Source of the DNA: Holophagales bacterium
Lineage (GTDB): Bacteria > Acidobacteriota > Thermoanaerobaculia > Multivoradales > Multivoraceae
Reading direction: 5' to 3'
Assembly: GCA_009845425.1 (NCBI GenBank)
Contig: VXZQ01000007.1
Span: 124,001-188,000 of the forward strand
DNA: 64,000 bases
Shown: positions 1 through 8,094 of the stretch, piece after piece
Numbering within the stretch: the stretch's first letter is position 1
Layout of the letters: each line of letters starts with the position of its first letter
The notes under the pieces: generated by a model
Database searches by the model: none
What the model was told of the DNA's origin: nothing
The model's input: only the letters and a program-made list of their open reading frames with translations
Program-made: the position numbers and the translations under genes

Positions 1-459
1 GACCTCGGACTGCTGGAGCGTTCTGGCGGCGACCCGGTGGCGCTGGCCGGCCGGGCGATCGACCTGATCGAGGGCTTCTTCGACACGCGCATCCGGGCCG
101 CCAGCCCCCACATGCCGATGCGGTCGGGCCGGACGCTACGGATTCCCGGCGTCGTCGACGCCTACGACCCGCTCTACTTCGAACGGATCAAGTACCTCTC
201 CGACAGCACCCAGGTCTGGCGCGAGGGCGTGGTGACGTCGCTGCTCGACCGCTACGACCAGATCCAGCTCCTCACCCACGAGTACCACTGGACGGAGGGG
301 GGTCTGGGCTGGGACGAGCTGCTGTTGCTTGAGGCGGAGTTCAAGTACCGCCGGCTCAGGACCAGGGCCGAGGCGAACATCGAGCGCTTCCGGGAGGGCC
401 TGCGCCTGCGGGCCGAGCGCGACGAGGCGTTTCGGGCAGGGCGCGGCGGGTCGAAGTAG
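1..459 (+). CDS. Polysaccharide-deacetylase-like protein, C-terminal part (cut by window start)
   Basis: The reading frame is open from base 1, so only the last 152 residues are present and the start lies outside the window. The segment 'KYLSDSTQVWREG' followed by 'IQLLTHEYHW' resembles the end of polysaccharide-deacetylase-fold proteins, where an 'isDS...W' strand is followed by an 'iQlLtHP.WW' strand. The tail is rich in arginine and glutamate and probably helical. The next gene, a GNAT enzyme, starts 11 bases later, so the pair may belong to a surface-sugar modification cluster lying mostly upstream. The family call rests on a short C-terminal pattern only; the catalytic NodB motifs, if any, are not in view. 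Confidence 0.5.
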   Translation, partial: DLGLLERSGGDPVALAGRAIDLIEGFFDTRIRAASPHMPMRSGRTLRIPGVVDAYDPLYFERIKYLSDSTQVWREGVVTSLLDRYDQIQLLTHEYHWTEGGLGWDELLLLEAEFKYRRLRTRAEANIERFREGLRLRAERDEAFRAGRGGSK

Positions 460-462
460 CCT
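457..462 (+). promoter_or_regulatory. Possible -10 box (TAGCCT) for a near-leaderless GNAT gene
   Basis: TAGCCT overlaps the stop codon of the preceding gene and ends 8 bases before the ATG at 471. No Shine-Dalgarno sequence is visible in between. It fits the TANNNT-start spacing seen at stronger examples in this window, but the gene could equally be read from the upstream transcript. Confidence 0.3.
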
Positions 463-470
463 TCGGGTCG

Positions 471-1403
471 ATGGATCGGGTGCGTACGGTTCGGGACGTC
501 CTGCTGCGCCCGAGCACCGAGAGCGAGCTCCCTCGTCTCTCCGAACTGACCGAAGTCGTCTACGGCGTCCGGCGCGAGCCGGAGGTGCTGCGGTGGCTTC
601 TCTTCCATCCCGGTCCGGGGCCGGAGGTCGAGTCTTCCGTCGCCGAACGGCATGGGCGAATCGTCGGCCACGTGGCTTCGTTGCACTGCCGCTACTGGGT
701 CCATGGCGGAACGGTGACGGGTGCTCACCGGATGCTGTGGATGGTTGAACACGCTGCGCGAGGCAGGGCCGGCGTCCCCCTTGCCGGCCGGACGCCCGAT
801 ACGGATTTCGAGGTCGTGCTCGGCGGCACCGCCGCCACCAAGGCGATGCTGGTCATGCGCGGCTTTCGCGAGGCCGGCGAGGCGCTCGAAGTGCGTCTGA
901 GCACCGCGGCGGCGGGCTCCGCCACGACCAGGCCGACCGGCCTGGAGCTGGTCGACTTCGATCCTGCCGCGGCCGGCCCGGTCGCTCCTCCGGACACGCT
1001 GGTCAATCTCGCCGAGCCGGACCACCTGGCGTGGCTGGCGGCCTGCCCGGAGCACGACGGACTGCTGTTCACCCTGGAACGATCGGGGGAGCCGCTGGGT
1101 CCGGTCCTGCTCTACGTCAACCAGGCGAACGATCCGCCCACCGGCCGGATCGTCCACATGCCATGCCTGGAAGAGGATGCGGATCTGGTGCTACTCGCCA
1201 TTCTGGACCGGCTGGGCCGGGAAGGCTGCGCCGAGGCGACGGTCCTGGCCACGGAAGATGGCCTGTTGCGGGCCGCGGAGTCGCTTGGCGGCGAGGTCTT
1301 CTACCGGCGTCCGCTCTGGTTCCGCAACCCGAACCGCGCCGTGGAGCCAGTCCGGTTCTATCTCACCTACATGGAGGGGGATCTCGCCTACCGGCGGGTG
1401 TGA
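471..1403 (+). CDS. GNAT-family N-acyltransferase
   Basis: This 310-residue protein has features of the GNAT acyltransferase fold: an early 'LRPSTESELPRLSEL' strand-helix unit, then 'GRIVGHVAS' and 'MLWMVEHAARGRAGVPL', which resembles the GNAT motif A region where acyl-CoA pyrophosphate is bound after a basic R-G-x-G-like loop. The length suggests a second, degenerate acetyltransferase half, as in larger GNAT enzymes acting on sugars or peptides. The substrate cannot be read from the sequence. It starts 11 bases after a deacetylase-like gene, which would suit a role in modifying a surface polysaccharide. Another ATG is not needed; the first ATG gives a full domain. Confidence 0.65.
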   Translation: MDRVRTVRDVLLRPSTESELPRLSELTEVVYGVRREPEVLRWLLFHPGPGPEVESSVAERHGRIVGHVASLHCRYWVHGGTVTGAHRMLWMVEHAARGRAGVPLAGRTPDTDFEVVLGGTAATKAMLVMRGFREAGEALEVRLSTAAAGSATTRPTGLELVDFDPAAAGPVAPPDTLVNLAEPDHLAWLAACPEHDGLLFTLERSGEPLGPVLLYVNQANDPPTGRIVHMPCLEEDADLVLLAILDRLGREGCAEATVLATEDGLLRAAESLGGEVFYRRPLWFRNPNRAVEPVRFYLTYMEGDLAYRRV

Positions 1404-1412
1404 GGCGCCGCG

Positions 1413-2561
1413 CTAGGCATGCGGCGTGACGAGGAACTTCTCGCCGGTCGCCTGCTTCGCGTAGACCGCGATGGATGCCGGATCGAGGGCCTGGCGCAGG
1501 GTGACCGTCCTGGCGTAGCTCGACGCGAAGGTCGTTCTGATCTCCGCGGCGACTCGCTGCCGGAGGCGTTCCGAGGCCTCGTAACCGACGCGGCGCAGGA
1601 AGTGGGGCAGCAGCCAGCCGCCCAGGCCCCAGGCCATGCCGAAGTTGCGGGTCAGGACGGTCTGGCTGCGGTCGAGCCCGCCGTAGATGTAGACCTGCTT
1701 GAGGGTCGCCGAGCCGTAGCGGCTGTACTCGGGGGCGCTGGCGGAGAGTGCCGCCTCCATCGCGGTCAGGATCTGGCCGGCCAGCTTGCCGCCGCCAGTG
1801 GCGTCGAAGCCGAGCGTCGCGCCGGTGTCGGTGATCGCGGCGACGAGGTCGGCCATGAAGGTCTCGGTACTCAGGTTGACGACGTGGGTGGCGCCGATGC
1901 CGCGCAGGAGTTCCTCGTGTTCCGGCCGGCGGACGACGTTGACCAGCGGTACGCCGTCCTTGGTGCAGATCTTCTGGAGCATTTGGCCCAGGTTGGAGGC
2001 GGCGGCCGTGTGGACCAGGGCCGTGTGGCCCTCGAGCCGCATCGTCTCGACCATGCCCAGGGCGGTCAGGGGATTGACGAAGCAGGAGGCGCCTTCCGCG
2101 GGCGTCGTGCCTGCGGGCAGCGCCAGGCACTGCCGGGCCTCGGCCAGCCGGTACTCCGCGTACATCGAGCCGCCGAGGACGGCGACCGTGCGGCCGATCA
2201 GGGCCTGGGCGGCCGGCGACGAACCGGCGGCGACGACCACGCCGGCGCCCTCGTTGCCGGTCGGTATTGCCTGGCCGAGGCGACCGGCGACCAGCCGCGC
2301 CAGTCCCTTGGGGAGGTCGGCGACTACCACGGGGCCGTGTTCTCCGTCCGACGCGCGGACCGTGGAGACGTCGGCCGGCCCGAACAGCACGCCCAGGTCG
2401 GACGGGTTGATCGGCGACGCCTCGACCCGGATGACGACCTGGTCCGGACCGGGTTCCGGCACCGGGACCCTGACCAGCGCCAGTTCGACGGTGCCGCCGC
2501 CGCTGTCATCGGTACGGATCGTGGAGTGGAGGGCCAGGCCGTCGGCGGGGAGTTCGGTCAT
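1413..2561 (-). CDS. Medium-chain dehydrogenase/reductase, quinone-oxidoreductase-like
   Basis: This 382-residue protein has the two-domain MDR layout. The N-terminal GroES-like half carries 'EASPINPSDLGVL' and 'GNEGAGVVVAAG', and the Rossmann half carries 'ALVHTAAASNLGQMLQKI' followed by 'GATHVVNL'. The replacement of the usual GxGxxG by A-A-S-N-L-G is typical of the NADPH-dependent enoyl/quinone reductase branch, which does not use zinc; no obvious catalytic zinc ligand set is visible. The likely reaction is reduction of an activated alkene or quinone with NAD(P)H in the cytoplasm. It is transcribed away from the DNA repair pair that begins at 2650 and converges with the GNAT gene, ending 9 bases from it. 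Confidence 0.75.
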   Translation of the reverse strand: MTELPADGLALHSTIRTDDSGGGTVELALVRVPVPEPGPDQVVIRVEASPINPSDLGVLFGPADVSTVRASDGEHGPVVVADLPKGLARLVAGRLGQAIPTGNEGAGVVVAAGSSPAAQALIGRTVAVLGGSMYAEYRLAEARQCLALPAGTTPAEGASCFVNPLTALGMVETMRLEGHTALVHTAAASNLGQMLQKICTKDGVPLVNVVRRPEHEELLRGIGATHVVNLSTETFMADLVAAITDTGATLGFDATGGGKLAGQILTAMEAALSASAPEYSRYGSATLKQVYIYGGLDRSQTVLTRNFGMAWGLGGWLLPHFLRRVGYEASERLRQRVAAEIRTTFASSYARTVTLRQALDPASIAVYAKQATGEKFLVTPHA

Positions 2562-2633
2562 GAGTCGATTCCGGGGTTGGTTGAAGCGGTAAGCGGCGGC
2601 GAAGGCTATCGCGGCTCAAGCGCCTCGGACGAC

Positions 2634-2639
2634 TATGCT
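2634..2639 (+). promoter_or_regulatory. -10 box (TATGCT) of the alkA-ogt operon
   Basis: TATGCT ends 10 bases before the ATG at 2650 with no Shine-Dalgarno sequence in the gap. If this is the -10 element, the alternative ATG at 2635 lies inside the promoter and cannot be the start, which supports 2650. Confidence 0.45.
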
Positions 2640-2649
2640 CCCGCTCCGG

Positions 2650-3573
2650 ATGCCGCACGTCGTCTGCTCGCTCGAAGCGCCCTGCCGGCGGCCGTTCGAT
2701 GTCCGGGGCCTGCTCGAGTTCTTCGCGGCCCGCGCTTTGCCGGGCGTCGAGGTCGTCGACACGGAGCGCCTGCTCTACTGCCGGACGATCGACCTCGCGC
2801 GACTGTCGCCGGATGCGCCGGAAAGCGGTCCCCGGCTCGGCGTCCTGCGGGTCGACTTCGGCGGCTCCCGCCTGAGTGCGGAAGTACATGCCACTGCGGG
2901 TGGAGGGCTCGAATCATGCCGCGAGGAAGAGGTCGAACTGCGAGTGCGGCGACTGTTCGACCTCGACGCGAACCCGGACGCCATTCGTTCGGGCCTGAGC
3001 GACTACCCCGAACTGGTCTCGGGCGGCCAGCGCTCGGCAGGCGTGCGGATTCCGGGCGCCTGGTGCCGCTTCGAGACCGCGGTCCGGGCCGTGCTGGGTC
3101 AGCAGATCTCGGTGGCCGGCGCTCGCACACTGGCGGGCCGTCTGGTCGCGGCCGCGGGCCGGGAACCCCCCTCGGGGCTGATAGAGCCCGGCCTCGAGCG
3201 GACGTTCCCGCGCCCGGAGCAGGTCGCGTCCCTCGACCTCCGGACGATCGGTTTGCCCGGGTCTCGCGCCCGGGCGCTTGGAGACCTGGCGTCGGAGGTC
3301 GCAACCGGTGCGTTGAGGCTGAACGGCGATCCCCGGGAGGTCCGCCGCCAACTGCTCGACATCAAGGGCATCGGCCCCTGGACGGTCGAGTACATCGCGA
3401 TGCGCGCCCTGGGCGACCGCGACGCGTTTCCCGCCAGCGACCTGGGTTTGCGCAAGGCGATCGACAGGGCGGTGCCGCCCAGCGCCGCCGAGTTGGGGGC
3501 GATGGCGGAAGCCTGGCGCCCGCTGCGTGCCTACGCCGCGATCCTGTTGTGGCGCCGGGGTGGCGGCGGTTAG
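2650..3573 (+). CDS. alkA: DNA-3-methyladenine glycosylase, AlkA type
   Basis: This is a base-excision enzyme that removes alkylated purines from DNA. The N-terminal part matches the AlkA_N layout ('RPFDVRGLLEFFAARALPG' corresponds to the PYDW...FLAARA region of E. coli AlkA). The HhH-GPD domain follows: 'VLGQQISVAGARTLAGR' near residue 148, the hairpin 'IKGIGPWTVEYIAMRALGD' near 238, and the catalytic aspartate in 'FPASDLGL' at about residue 264. The length of 307 residues is slightly above the E. coli enzyme. I chose ATG 2650 over ATG 2635 because the latter falls in a likely -10 box. The methylguanine methyltransferase gene starts 26 bases downstream, so both branches of alkylation repair appear co-expressed. 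No Ada regulator is present here. Confidence 0.88.
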   Translation: MPHVVCSLEAPCRRPFDVRGLLEFFAARALPGVEVVDTERLLYCRTIDLARLSPDAPESGPRLGVLRVDFGGSRLSAEVHATAGGGLESCREEEVELRVRRLFDLDANPDAIRSGLSDYPELVSGGQRSAGVRIPGAWCRFETAVRAVLGQQISVAGARTLAGRLVAAAGREPPSGLIEPGLERTFPRPEQVASLDLRTIGLPGSRARALGDLASEVATGALRLNGDPREVRRQLLDIKGIGPWTVEYIAMRALGDRDAFPASDLGLRKAIDRAVPPSAAELGAMAEAWRPLRAYAAILLWRRGGGG

Positions 3574-3599
3574 GCTGGGTCCGCACGGAGCTGGGACCG

Positions 3600-4136
3600 A
3601 TGACCGCGATCTACCACGCCTTCGACACGCCCATCGGCACGCTCCGCCTGGTGGGCGGCGAGGACTCGATCGACTGCATCGACTTGCCGAACCGGGCCGT
3701 GGAACCACCGGATCCGGCCTGGACGGACTCCCATGGTGCACTGCCTGCGGCGCTTGGCGAAGCGAAACGGCAGATCCGGGAGTACTTCGCCGGCGAGCGG
3801 CGGGACTTCGACCTGCCGCTTTCTCCCCGCGGCACCGCGTTCCAGCGTCGCGTCTGGGCTGAACTGCGGCGCATCCCGTTCGGCGAGACGATCTCCTACG
3901 GTGAGCTGGCGGCGCGCATCGGCAAGCCGACGGCCTCGAGGGCGGTGGGCGCCGCGAATGGCCGCAACCCGCTGCCGGTCGTCGTGCCCTGCCATCGGGT
4001 GATCGGCAGCGACGGCCGACTTACCGGCTTCGGGGGCGGCCTGCCGACGAAGCAGGCGTTGCTGGACCTGGAACGGCGGGTGGCCGGAAGGCAGCTACTC
4101 CTTGCGCCGGTGCTAAGCTCGCGCGCGACTTCGTAG
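3600..4136 (+). CDS. ogt: Methylated-DNA--[protein]-cysteine S-methyltransferase
   Basis: This 178-residue suicide enzyme repairs O6-alkylguanine by moving the alkyl group to its own cysteine. The acceptor motif 'PVVVPCHRVIGSDG' is intact with the active cysteine at residue 131, preceded by 'GRAVGAANGRN'-type recognition-helix residues and followed by 'TGFGGGLPTKQALLDLE', all diagnostic of the C-terminal MGMT domain. The N-terminal part 'HAFDTPIGTLRLV' is the usual ribonuclease-like domain of Ogt, so this is a stand-alone Ogt without the Ada regulatory half. A GGAG sequence lies about 9 bases before the ATG. It follows the AlkA-like gene by 26 bases and probably shares its transcript. Confidence 0.92.
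   Translation: MTAIYHAFDTPIGTLRLVGGEDSIDCIDLPNRAVEPPDPAWTDSHGALPAALGEAKRQIREYFAGERRDFDLPLSPRGTAFQRRVWAELRRIPFGETISYGELAARIGKPTASRAVGAANGRNPLPVVVPCHRVIGSDGRLTGFGGGLPTKQALLDLERRVAGRQLLLAPVLSSRATS
4114..4119 (+). promoter_or_regulatory. Candidate -10 box (TAAGCT) for the exported propeller gene
   Basis: TAAGCT sits inside the end of ogt, about 59 bases before the ATG at 4178. No convincing -35 is seen. A GGAG ribosome binding site 7 bases before that ATG shows that this gene is translated from a normal leader rather than leaderless. Confidence 0.25.
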
Positions 4137-4177
4137 GCAGTTTCCCAGCCAGAGCGACCTCCACCTGGAGATTCCGG

Positions 4178-5548
4178 ATGCGCACATCTCGACTCGTGTT
4201 TACCGCGGCCACGGCCGTCCTTCTGTTCGCCGGCGCCGCCATCGCCGCGCCGCCGGCCACGGAGAACTGGCCGGCCTTCCGCGGCCCGGATGCGATGAGC
4301 GTCGCCGACGACGACCCCCGGCTGCCGGAGACCTGGAGCACGACGGAGAACGTGGCCTGGGTCGTCGATGTGCCGGGCCTGGGGTGGTCCTCGCCTATCG
4401 TGCAGGGCGCTCGCGTCTACCTGACCACGGTGTGGAGCGAGGGCGAGGTCGAGGAGCCGAAGAAGGGTCTCTACCTCGGCGGCAACCGGATGCAGCCGTC
4501 CGTCGACGAGCACCACTGGTCGGTCTACTGCTTGGAGGTGGAGACCGGCGAGAAGTGCTGGGAGCGTGAGGTACTGGTCGGGGCGCCGGACTTCCCGCGC
4601 CACCTGAAGAACACCTACGCCTCGGAGACTCCGGTCACGGACGGCGAGCGGATCTACGCCTACTTCGGCAACGTCGGAGTCTTCGCCTTCACGCTGGACG
4701 GCGAGCCGCTCTGGGAGCAGCGGTTCGAAGTGGTCAGGACGCGCTTCGGATGGGGCACGGCGGCGTCGCCGGTCGTTCACAACGGGCAGCTCTACGTCGT
4801 GAACGACAACGAGGACCAGTCCTTCCTGATGGCCCTCGACGCGGCGACCGGCGAGGAGCTGTGGCGCGACGCGCGCGACGAGGGGAGCAACTGGGCGACG
4901 CCCTTCGTGTGGGAGAACGAGCTCCGCACCGAGGTGATCACGCCGGGTACCGACCAGGTGCGCTCGTACGACGAGCAGGGGAATCTGCTGTGGCATTTCG
5001 GCGGCATGTCGTCCATCGCGATTCCGCAGCCGTTCTCGAAGTACGGCCTGCTCTACGTGTCGTCTGGCTACATCGGTGATCAGGTCCGTCCCGTCTACGC
5101 GATCAAGCCAGGCGCCGAAGGCGACATCACGCTCGAGAAGGATCAGCAGAGCAACCGCTGGGTGGTCTGGTACCAGCCACAGGCTGGCGCCTACAACCCG
5201 ACGCCGCTGATCTACCGCGACCGCTTCTACACCCTGCTCGACCGGGGCTTCTTCACCGCGCACGATCCGAAGACCGGTGCCGAGGTCTATGGCAAGCAGC
5301 GGATCGAACGCGGCTCGGGCGCCTTCACGGCGTCGCCCTGGGCTTACAACGGCAAGGTCTTCGTTCTCAGCGAGGACGGCGACACGTTCGTGATCGAGGC
5401 CGGCGACGAGTTCAAGGTCGTTGGCAAGAACTCGCTCGACGAGATGGCCATGTCGACGCCGGCGATCGCCGACGGCAGCCTCTACATCCGTACCCGGAGC
5501 AAGCTGTACCGGATCACGAATCAGGCGGGCGGCGCGAGCGGGCCCTGA
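4178..5548 (+). CDS. Exported PQQ-like beta-propeller protein
   Basis: The 456-residue product starts with a Sec signal peptide (basic 'MRTSRLVF', hydrophobic core, A-x-A cleavage near residue 24) and then 'NWPAFRGPDAMS', a hallmark of secreted PQQ-like repeat proteins. Repeats of the 'G.lyalD..tGeelW' kind follow ('ALDAATGEELWRDA', 'YCLEVETGEKCWERE', 'FTLDGEPLWEQR'), each forming a propeller blade of the BamB/quinoprotein-dehydrogenase type. There is no clear set of PQQ-binding or calcium-binding catalytic residues, so it may be a structural or binding propeller rather than a dehydrogenase. A GGAG site precedes the ATG. The next gene overlaps its stop codon and encodes an exported haem protein, suggesting a periplasmic partnership. 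Confidence 0.8.
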   Translation: MRTSRLVFTAATAVLLFAGAAIAAPPATENWPAFRGPDAMSVADDDPRLPETWSTTENVAWVVDVPGLGWSSPIVQGARVYLTTVWSEGEVEEPKKGLYLGGNRMQPSVDEHHWSVYCLEVETGEKCWEREVLVGAPDFPRHLKNTYASETPVTDGERIYAYFGNVGVFAFTLDGEPLWEQRFEVVRTRFGWGTAASPVVHNGQLYVVNDNEDQSFLMALDAATGEELWRDARDEGSNWATPFVWENELRTEVITPGTDQVRSYDEQGNLLWHFGGMSSIAIPQPFSKYGLLYVSSGYIGDQVRPVYAIKPGAEGDITLEKDQQSNRWVVWYQPQAGAYNPTPLIYRDRFYTLLDRGFFTAHDPKTGAEVYGKQRIERGSGAFTASPWAYNGKVFVLSEDGDTFVIEAGDEFKVVGKNSLDEMAMSTPAIADGSLYIRTRSKLYRITNQAGGASGP

Positions 5549-6753
5549 ACGCCGGGCCTGCTGCGGCCGCGCTCTGGCTCGGCCTGGCGGCTCTCGCCCA
5601 GCCGGCGGCCGCTGTCGACTTCGACGCGGTAGCGGAGGTGTTCCGCAGCCGCTGCGCCGGTTGTCACACGGAGGGCGGCCCGGCGCCGTTCGCGCTGCGG
5701 ACGTTCGAACAGGCGCGCGCCTGGTCGTCCTCGATCCGGCGCGCGGTCGCCTCGGGGGCGATGCCTCCGTGGCACGCCGACCCGCGCTACGGCGAGTTCG
5801 CGAACGACCGGCGTCTGCCGGCTTCGGAGCGAGCGCAGCTGCTGGGCTGGATCGATGGCGGCAGCCTGCCAGGGTCTTCTTTGCTCGAGGCAGCGCCGGA
5901 AGAACGGCCGGCATCTTCCGGGCGAACCGACTGGAGCATCGGCGTTCCCGATCTCGTCTTCGAGCTGCCGGAAGAGGTGACGGTACCCGCGGCCGGTGAG
6001 GTCCCGTACCACGGCTATCGGGTGGAAACGGGTCTGGCAGAGGACGTCTGGATCCAGGCGGCGGAGACGCGGCCCGGCAACCCGGCCGTGGTCCATCACA
6101 TCATCGTGCAGGCCTTCCCGGGTGCCGGCGCCGTCCGGGAACGCACCGGCGGCGATCCGCGCACGGCGGGCGATCTGGGCGGCTATGCGCCGGGCACCGG
6201 CCCCCTCGTCATGCCGCCGGGGGTCGGCCGCCGGCTTCCCGCTGGTGCCGTGCTTGACTTCCAGATGCACTACACGCCGACGGGAAGGGAAGAGACGGAC
6301 CAGAGCCGGATCGGCCTCCTCCTCGCGGCCGAGCCGCCTCGCCACGAGTCCCTCACGGCGCTCTGCTCGACGCCCTTCCTGTGGATTCCGGCGGGTGAGC
6401 GGGACGTCCGGTTCGAGGCGGACCTGACCTTCCCGCGCGCCACCCGCCTGCTGTCGCTCAGGCCTCACATGCACCTGCGCGGCGACACGTTCGAGTTCCG
6501 GGCGGAGTACCCGGACGGACGTTCCGAGATTCTGCTCCTGGTCACCGGGTACGACTTCAACTGGCAGACGACCTACCGGTTCGCGGAGCCCAGGTTGCTT
6601 CCCGCCGGGACGCGGCTCCGCTGCACGGCGACCTACGACAACAGCGGCACCAATCCGCTGAACCCCGATCCGACCCGGGACGTCTCCTGGGGACGCGAGA
6701 CGACGGACGAGATGATGATCGGTTTCGTCGACTACTACGAAGTGGAGGAGTAG
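5545..6753 (+). CDS. Exported c-type haem protein with copper type II monooxygenase-like fold
   Basis: A single haem c motif, C-A-G-C-H, is followed by a domain resembling the PHM/DBM ascorbate-dependent copper monooxygenase fold: 'AVVHHIIVQAFP', 'LDFQMHYTPTG', 'RPHMHLRGD', and 'YDNSGTNPLNPDPTRDVSWG'. These histidine and methionine clusters correspond to the copper-site regions of that fold. A start at GTG 5638 would place the haem motif at residue 6 with no export signal. The frame is open upstream and encodes 'ALWLGLAALAQPAAA', a signal peptide, if translation starts at CTG 5545, which overlaps the preceding TGA as CTGA. That gives 402 residues with the first haem cysteine at 37. Similar domain pairs occur in a second gene at 55.2-57.4 kb. 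Substrate unknown. Confidence 0.72.
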   Translation: MNAGPAAAALWLGLAALAQPAAAVDFDAVAEVFRSRCAGCHTEGGPAPFALRTFEQARAWSSSIRRAVASGAMPPWHADPRYGEFANDRRLPASERAQLLGWIDGGSLPGSSLLEAAPEERPASSGRTDWSIGVPDLVFELPEEVTVPAAGEVPYHGYRVETGLAEDVWIQAAETRPGNPAVVHHIIVQAFPGAGAVRERTGGDPRTAGDLGGYAPGTGPLVMPPGVGRRLPAGAVLDFQMHYTPTGREETDQSRIGLLLAAEPPRHESLTALCSTPFLWIPAGERDVRFEADLTFPRATRLLSLRPHMHLRGDTFEFRAEYPDGRSEILLLVTGYDFNWQTTYRFAEPRLLPAGTRLRCTATYDNSGTNPLNPDPTRDVSWGRETTDEMMIGFVDYYEVEE

Positions 6754-6818
6754 GTGCCGGCCTTGCGGCCGGCGCGTGCTCCTGGCCGCCTGCGGCGGCA
6801 GCGGGTCAGAGGACCCGC
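6754..6818. terminator. Tandem hairpins between convergent genes
   Basis: Three GC-rich stem-loops fill the gap between two convergent genes: GCCGGCC/GGCCGGC around a TTGC loop (6756-6773), a GCCGCC-type stem (about 6785-6799) and GCGGGTC/GACCCGC around AGAG (6801-6818). There is no T-tract on either strand, so these may stop transcription by structure alone or protect 3' ends. The first stem recurs at other convergent junctions in the window. Confidence 0.5.
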
Positions 6819-6833
6819 GTACCCAGTGGGCGC

Positions 6834-8081
6834 CTACGCGGGATTCCACTCGCCGCGGGCGACCGCGGGCACGAACTCGTCGAGGCCTTCGGGCGGGTAG
6901 TCGACGGCCCGGCCGAGTTCGGCGCTCACGTAGGCGGCCATCAGCAGGCGGGTGACCTCCAGGCCGTCCTCGAAGGTCTCCCGCGGCCGTTCGCCGCGCC
7001 GGAAGCTCTCCACCATGTGCCGGTTCTCGGCGTCGTAGCCGTAGGCGGCCGGCTCGTTCGGTAGCACCGGCATGAGACCCATCTCGGCGTTCTGCTTCTC
7101 GACCAGATCCTCGCCGGTGTGCTGCTCGAGGTCGCGGCTGAAGAAGAGTTCGAGTTCCGTGTCGAGGCTGTTGGCCCGCATCGAGTACTCCGGCCCCAGC
7201 AGCTCCATCGACAGCCGCAGGCCGGCTCCCACGTAGCTCCACGAGGTCGTCGCCTCGACCACCAGGGGCGAGCCGCTCTCGTCTTCGTACTCGACCATCG
7301 CCCGGGCGAAGTCCTCAGCCGGCCGCCGCGCGTAGTCGACGGCGTGTCCGTACTGATCACGCAGCTTCCGGGCGTACTCGGGACGCTGCCACTTCAGACA
7401 GTGGATCTGGGCATGGACACGCTTCGGCGTCAGGCTGTGGCGCGGCTTGCCGGGTTCGGTGAGCAGGAAGCGCGCCGCCTCGACCGAGTGGCACATCATG
7501 TCGTTCAGCACACCGCCGCCCTGGAGTTCGCCTTGCCAGAACCAGGCGTTGTGCGGGCCGGAGTGTTCTTCGGCCGCACGCGCCAGGTACGGACGTCCGG
7601 CTGCCCGGGCGCCGCGCTCCCAGGCCAGTTCGCGGCCTCTGACGACCGCGGGGCTGAACACCTGGTTCTCGAGGTAGCCGTCGAGGACGCCGATCTCGTT
7701 CACGAGTTCGACCATCCGCAGCGCTTCGCCGGCGTTGCGGGCGAGCGGCTTCTCGCAGGCGATGCCGACCAGGCGGCCGCGGCCGGCGGCGACGGCCTCG
7801 GCGATCTCCTCCATGTTGGCGATCCGCCGGTCGTTGCGGCCGCAGATCCAGATCGCGTCGATGGCATCGTCCGCAACCATCGCCGCGATCGACTCGTAGG
7901 CCCTCGCGTCCCCGACATCGAGTTCGGCGGCGAGCGCCGCCGCGGACTCGGCGCTTTCGCGGTTGGGGCTCCACACGCCCCGTACATCGGCGCCCCGAAC
8001 GGCAGTCCAGGAACGGATGTGGAAGCGGGTGATGAAGCCGCTGCCGACGAAACCGATGCCGAGAGGTCGCTGGGCAGGCAC
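6834..8081 (-). CDS. Gfo/Idh/MocA-family oxidoreductase
   Basis: This 415-residue protein has the N-terminal Rossmann fold with 'GIGFVGSGFITRFHI', and 'ACEKPLARNAGEA', the E-K-P motif that carries the catalytic lysine of this family. The C-terminal sheet domain includes 'GGGVLNDMMCHSVEAARFLL', equivalent to the GG...D...H segment that binds the sugar or polyol. Members oxidise or reduce hydroxyl groups of sugars, inositols or related compounds with NAD(P). No signal peptide is visible, so it should be cytoplasmic, unlike several exported members. The start is a GTG. It lies 13 bases downstream of the helix-hairpin-helix gene and could be the last gene of that transcript. Confidence 0.82.
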   Translation of the reverse strand: MPAQRPLGIGFVGSGFITRFHIRSWTAVRGADVRGVWSPNRESAESAAALAAELDVGDARAYESIAAMVADDAIDAIWICGRNDRRIANMEEIAEAVAAGRGRLVGIACEKPLARNAGEALRMVELVNEIGVLDGYLENQVFSPAVVRGRELAWERGARAAGRPYLARAAEEHSGPHNAWFWQGELQGGGVLNDMMCHSVEAARFLLTEPGKPRHSLTPKRVHAQIHCLKWQRPEYARKLRDQYGHAVDYARRPAEDFARAMVEYEDESGSPLVVEATTSWSYVGAGLRLSMELLGPEYSMRANSLDTELELFFSRDLEQHTGEDLVEKQNAEMGLMPVLPNEPAAYGYDAENRHMVESFRRGERPRETFEDGLEVTRLLMAAYVSAELGRAVDYPPEGLDEFVPAVARGEWNPA

Positions 8082-8094
8082 TACGTGTGCGGCC

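Noticed and set aside
2635-2649. ATG 2635 as alkA start
   Set aside because: It lies inside a likely -10 box (TATGCT); the family alignment is equally good from ATG 2650.
1419-4136. A 905-codon open frame on the plus strand
   Set aside because: Only its last part (3600-4136) looks like a protein family (Ogt). The rest runs antisense to the MDR gene and in another frame through alkA; high GC content makes long frames without stops common.
3896-7242. Long minus-strand frames opposite the propeller and haem genes
   Set aside because: The plus strand has signal peptides, haem and Asp/Trp repeat motifs; the opposite frames show only composition-driven residues.
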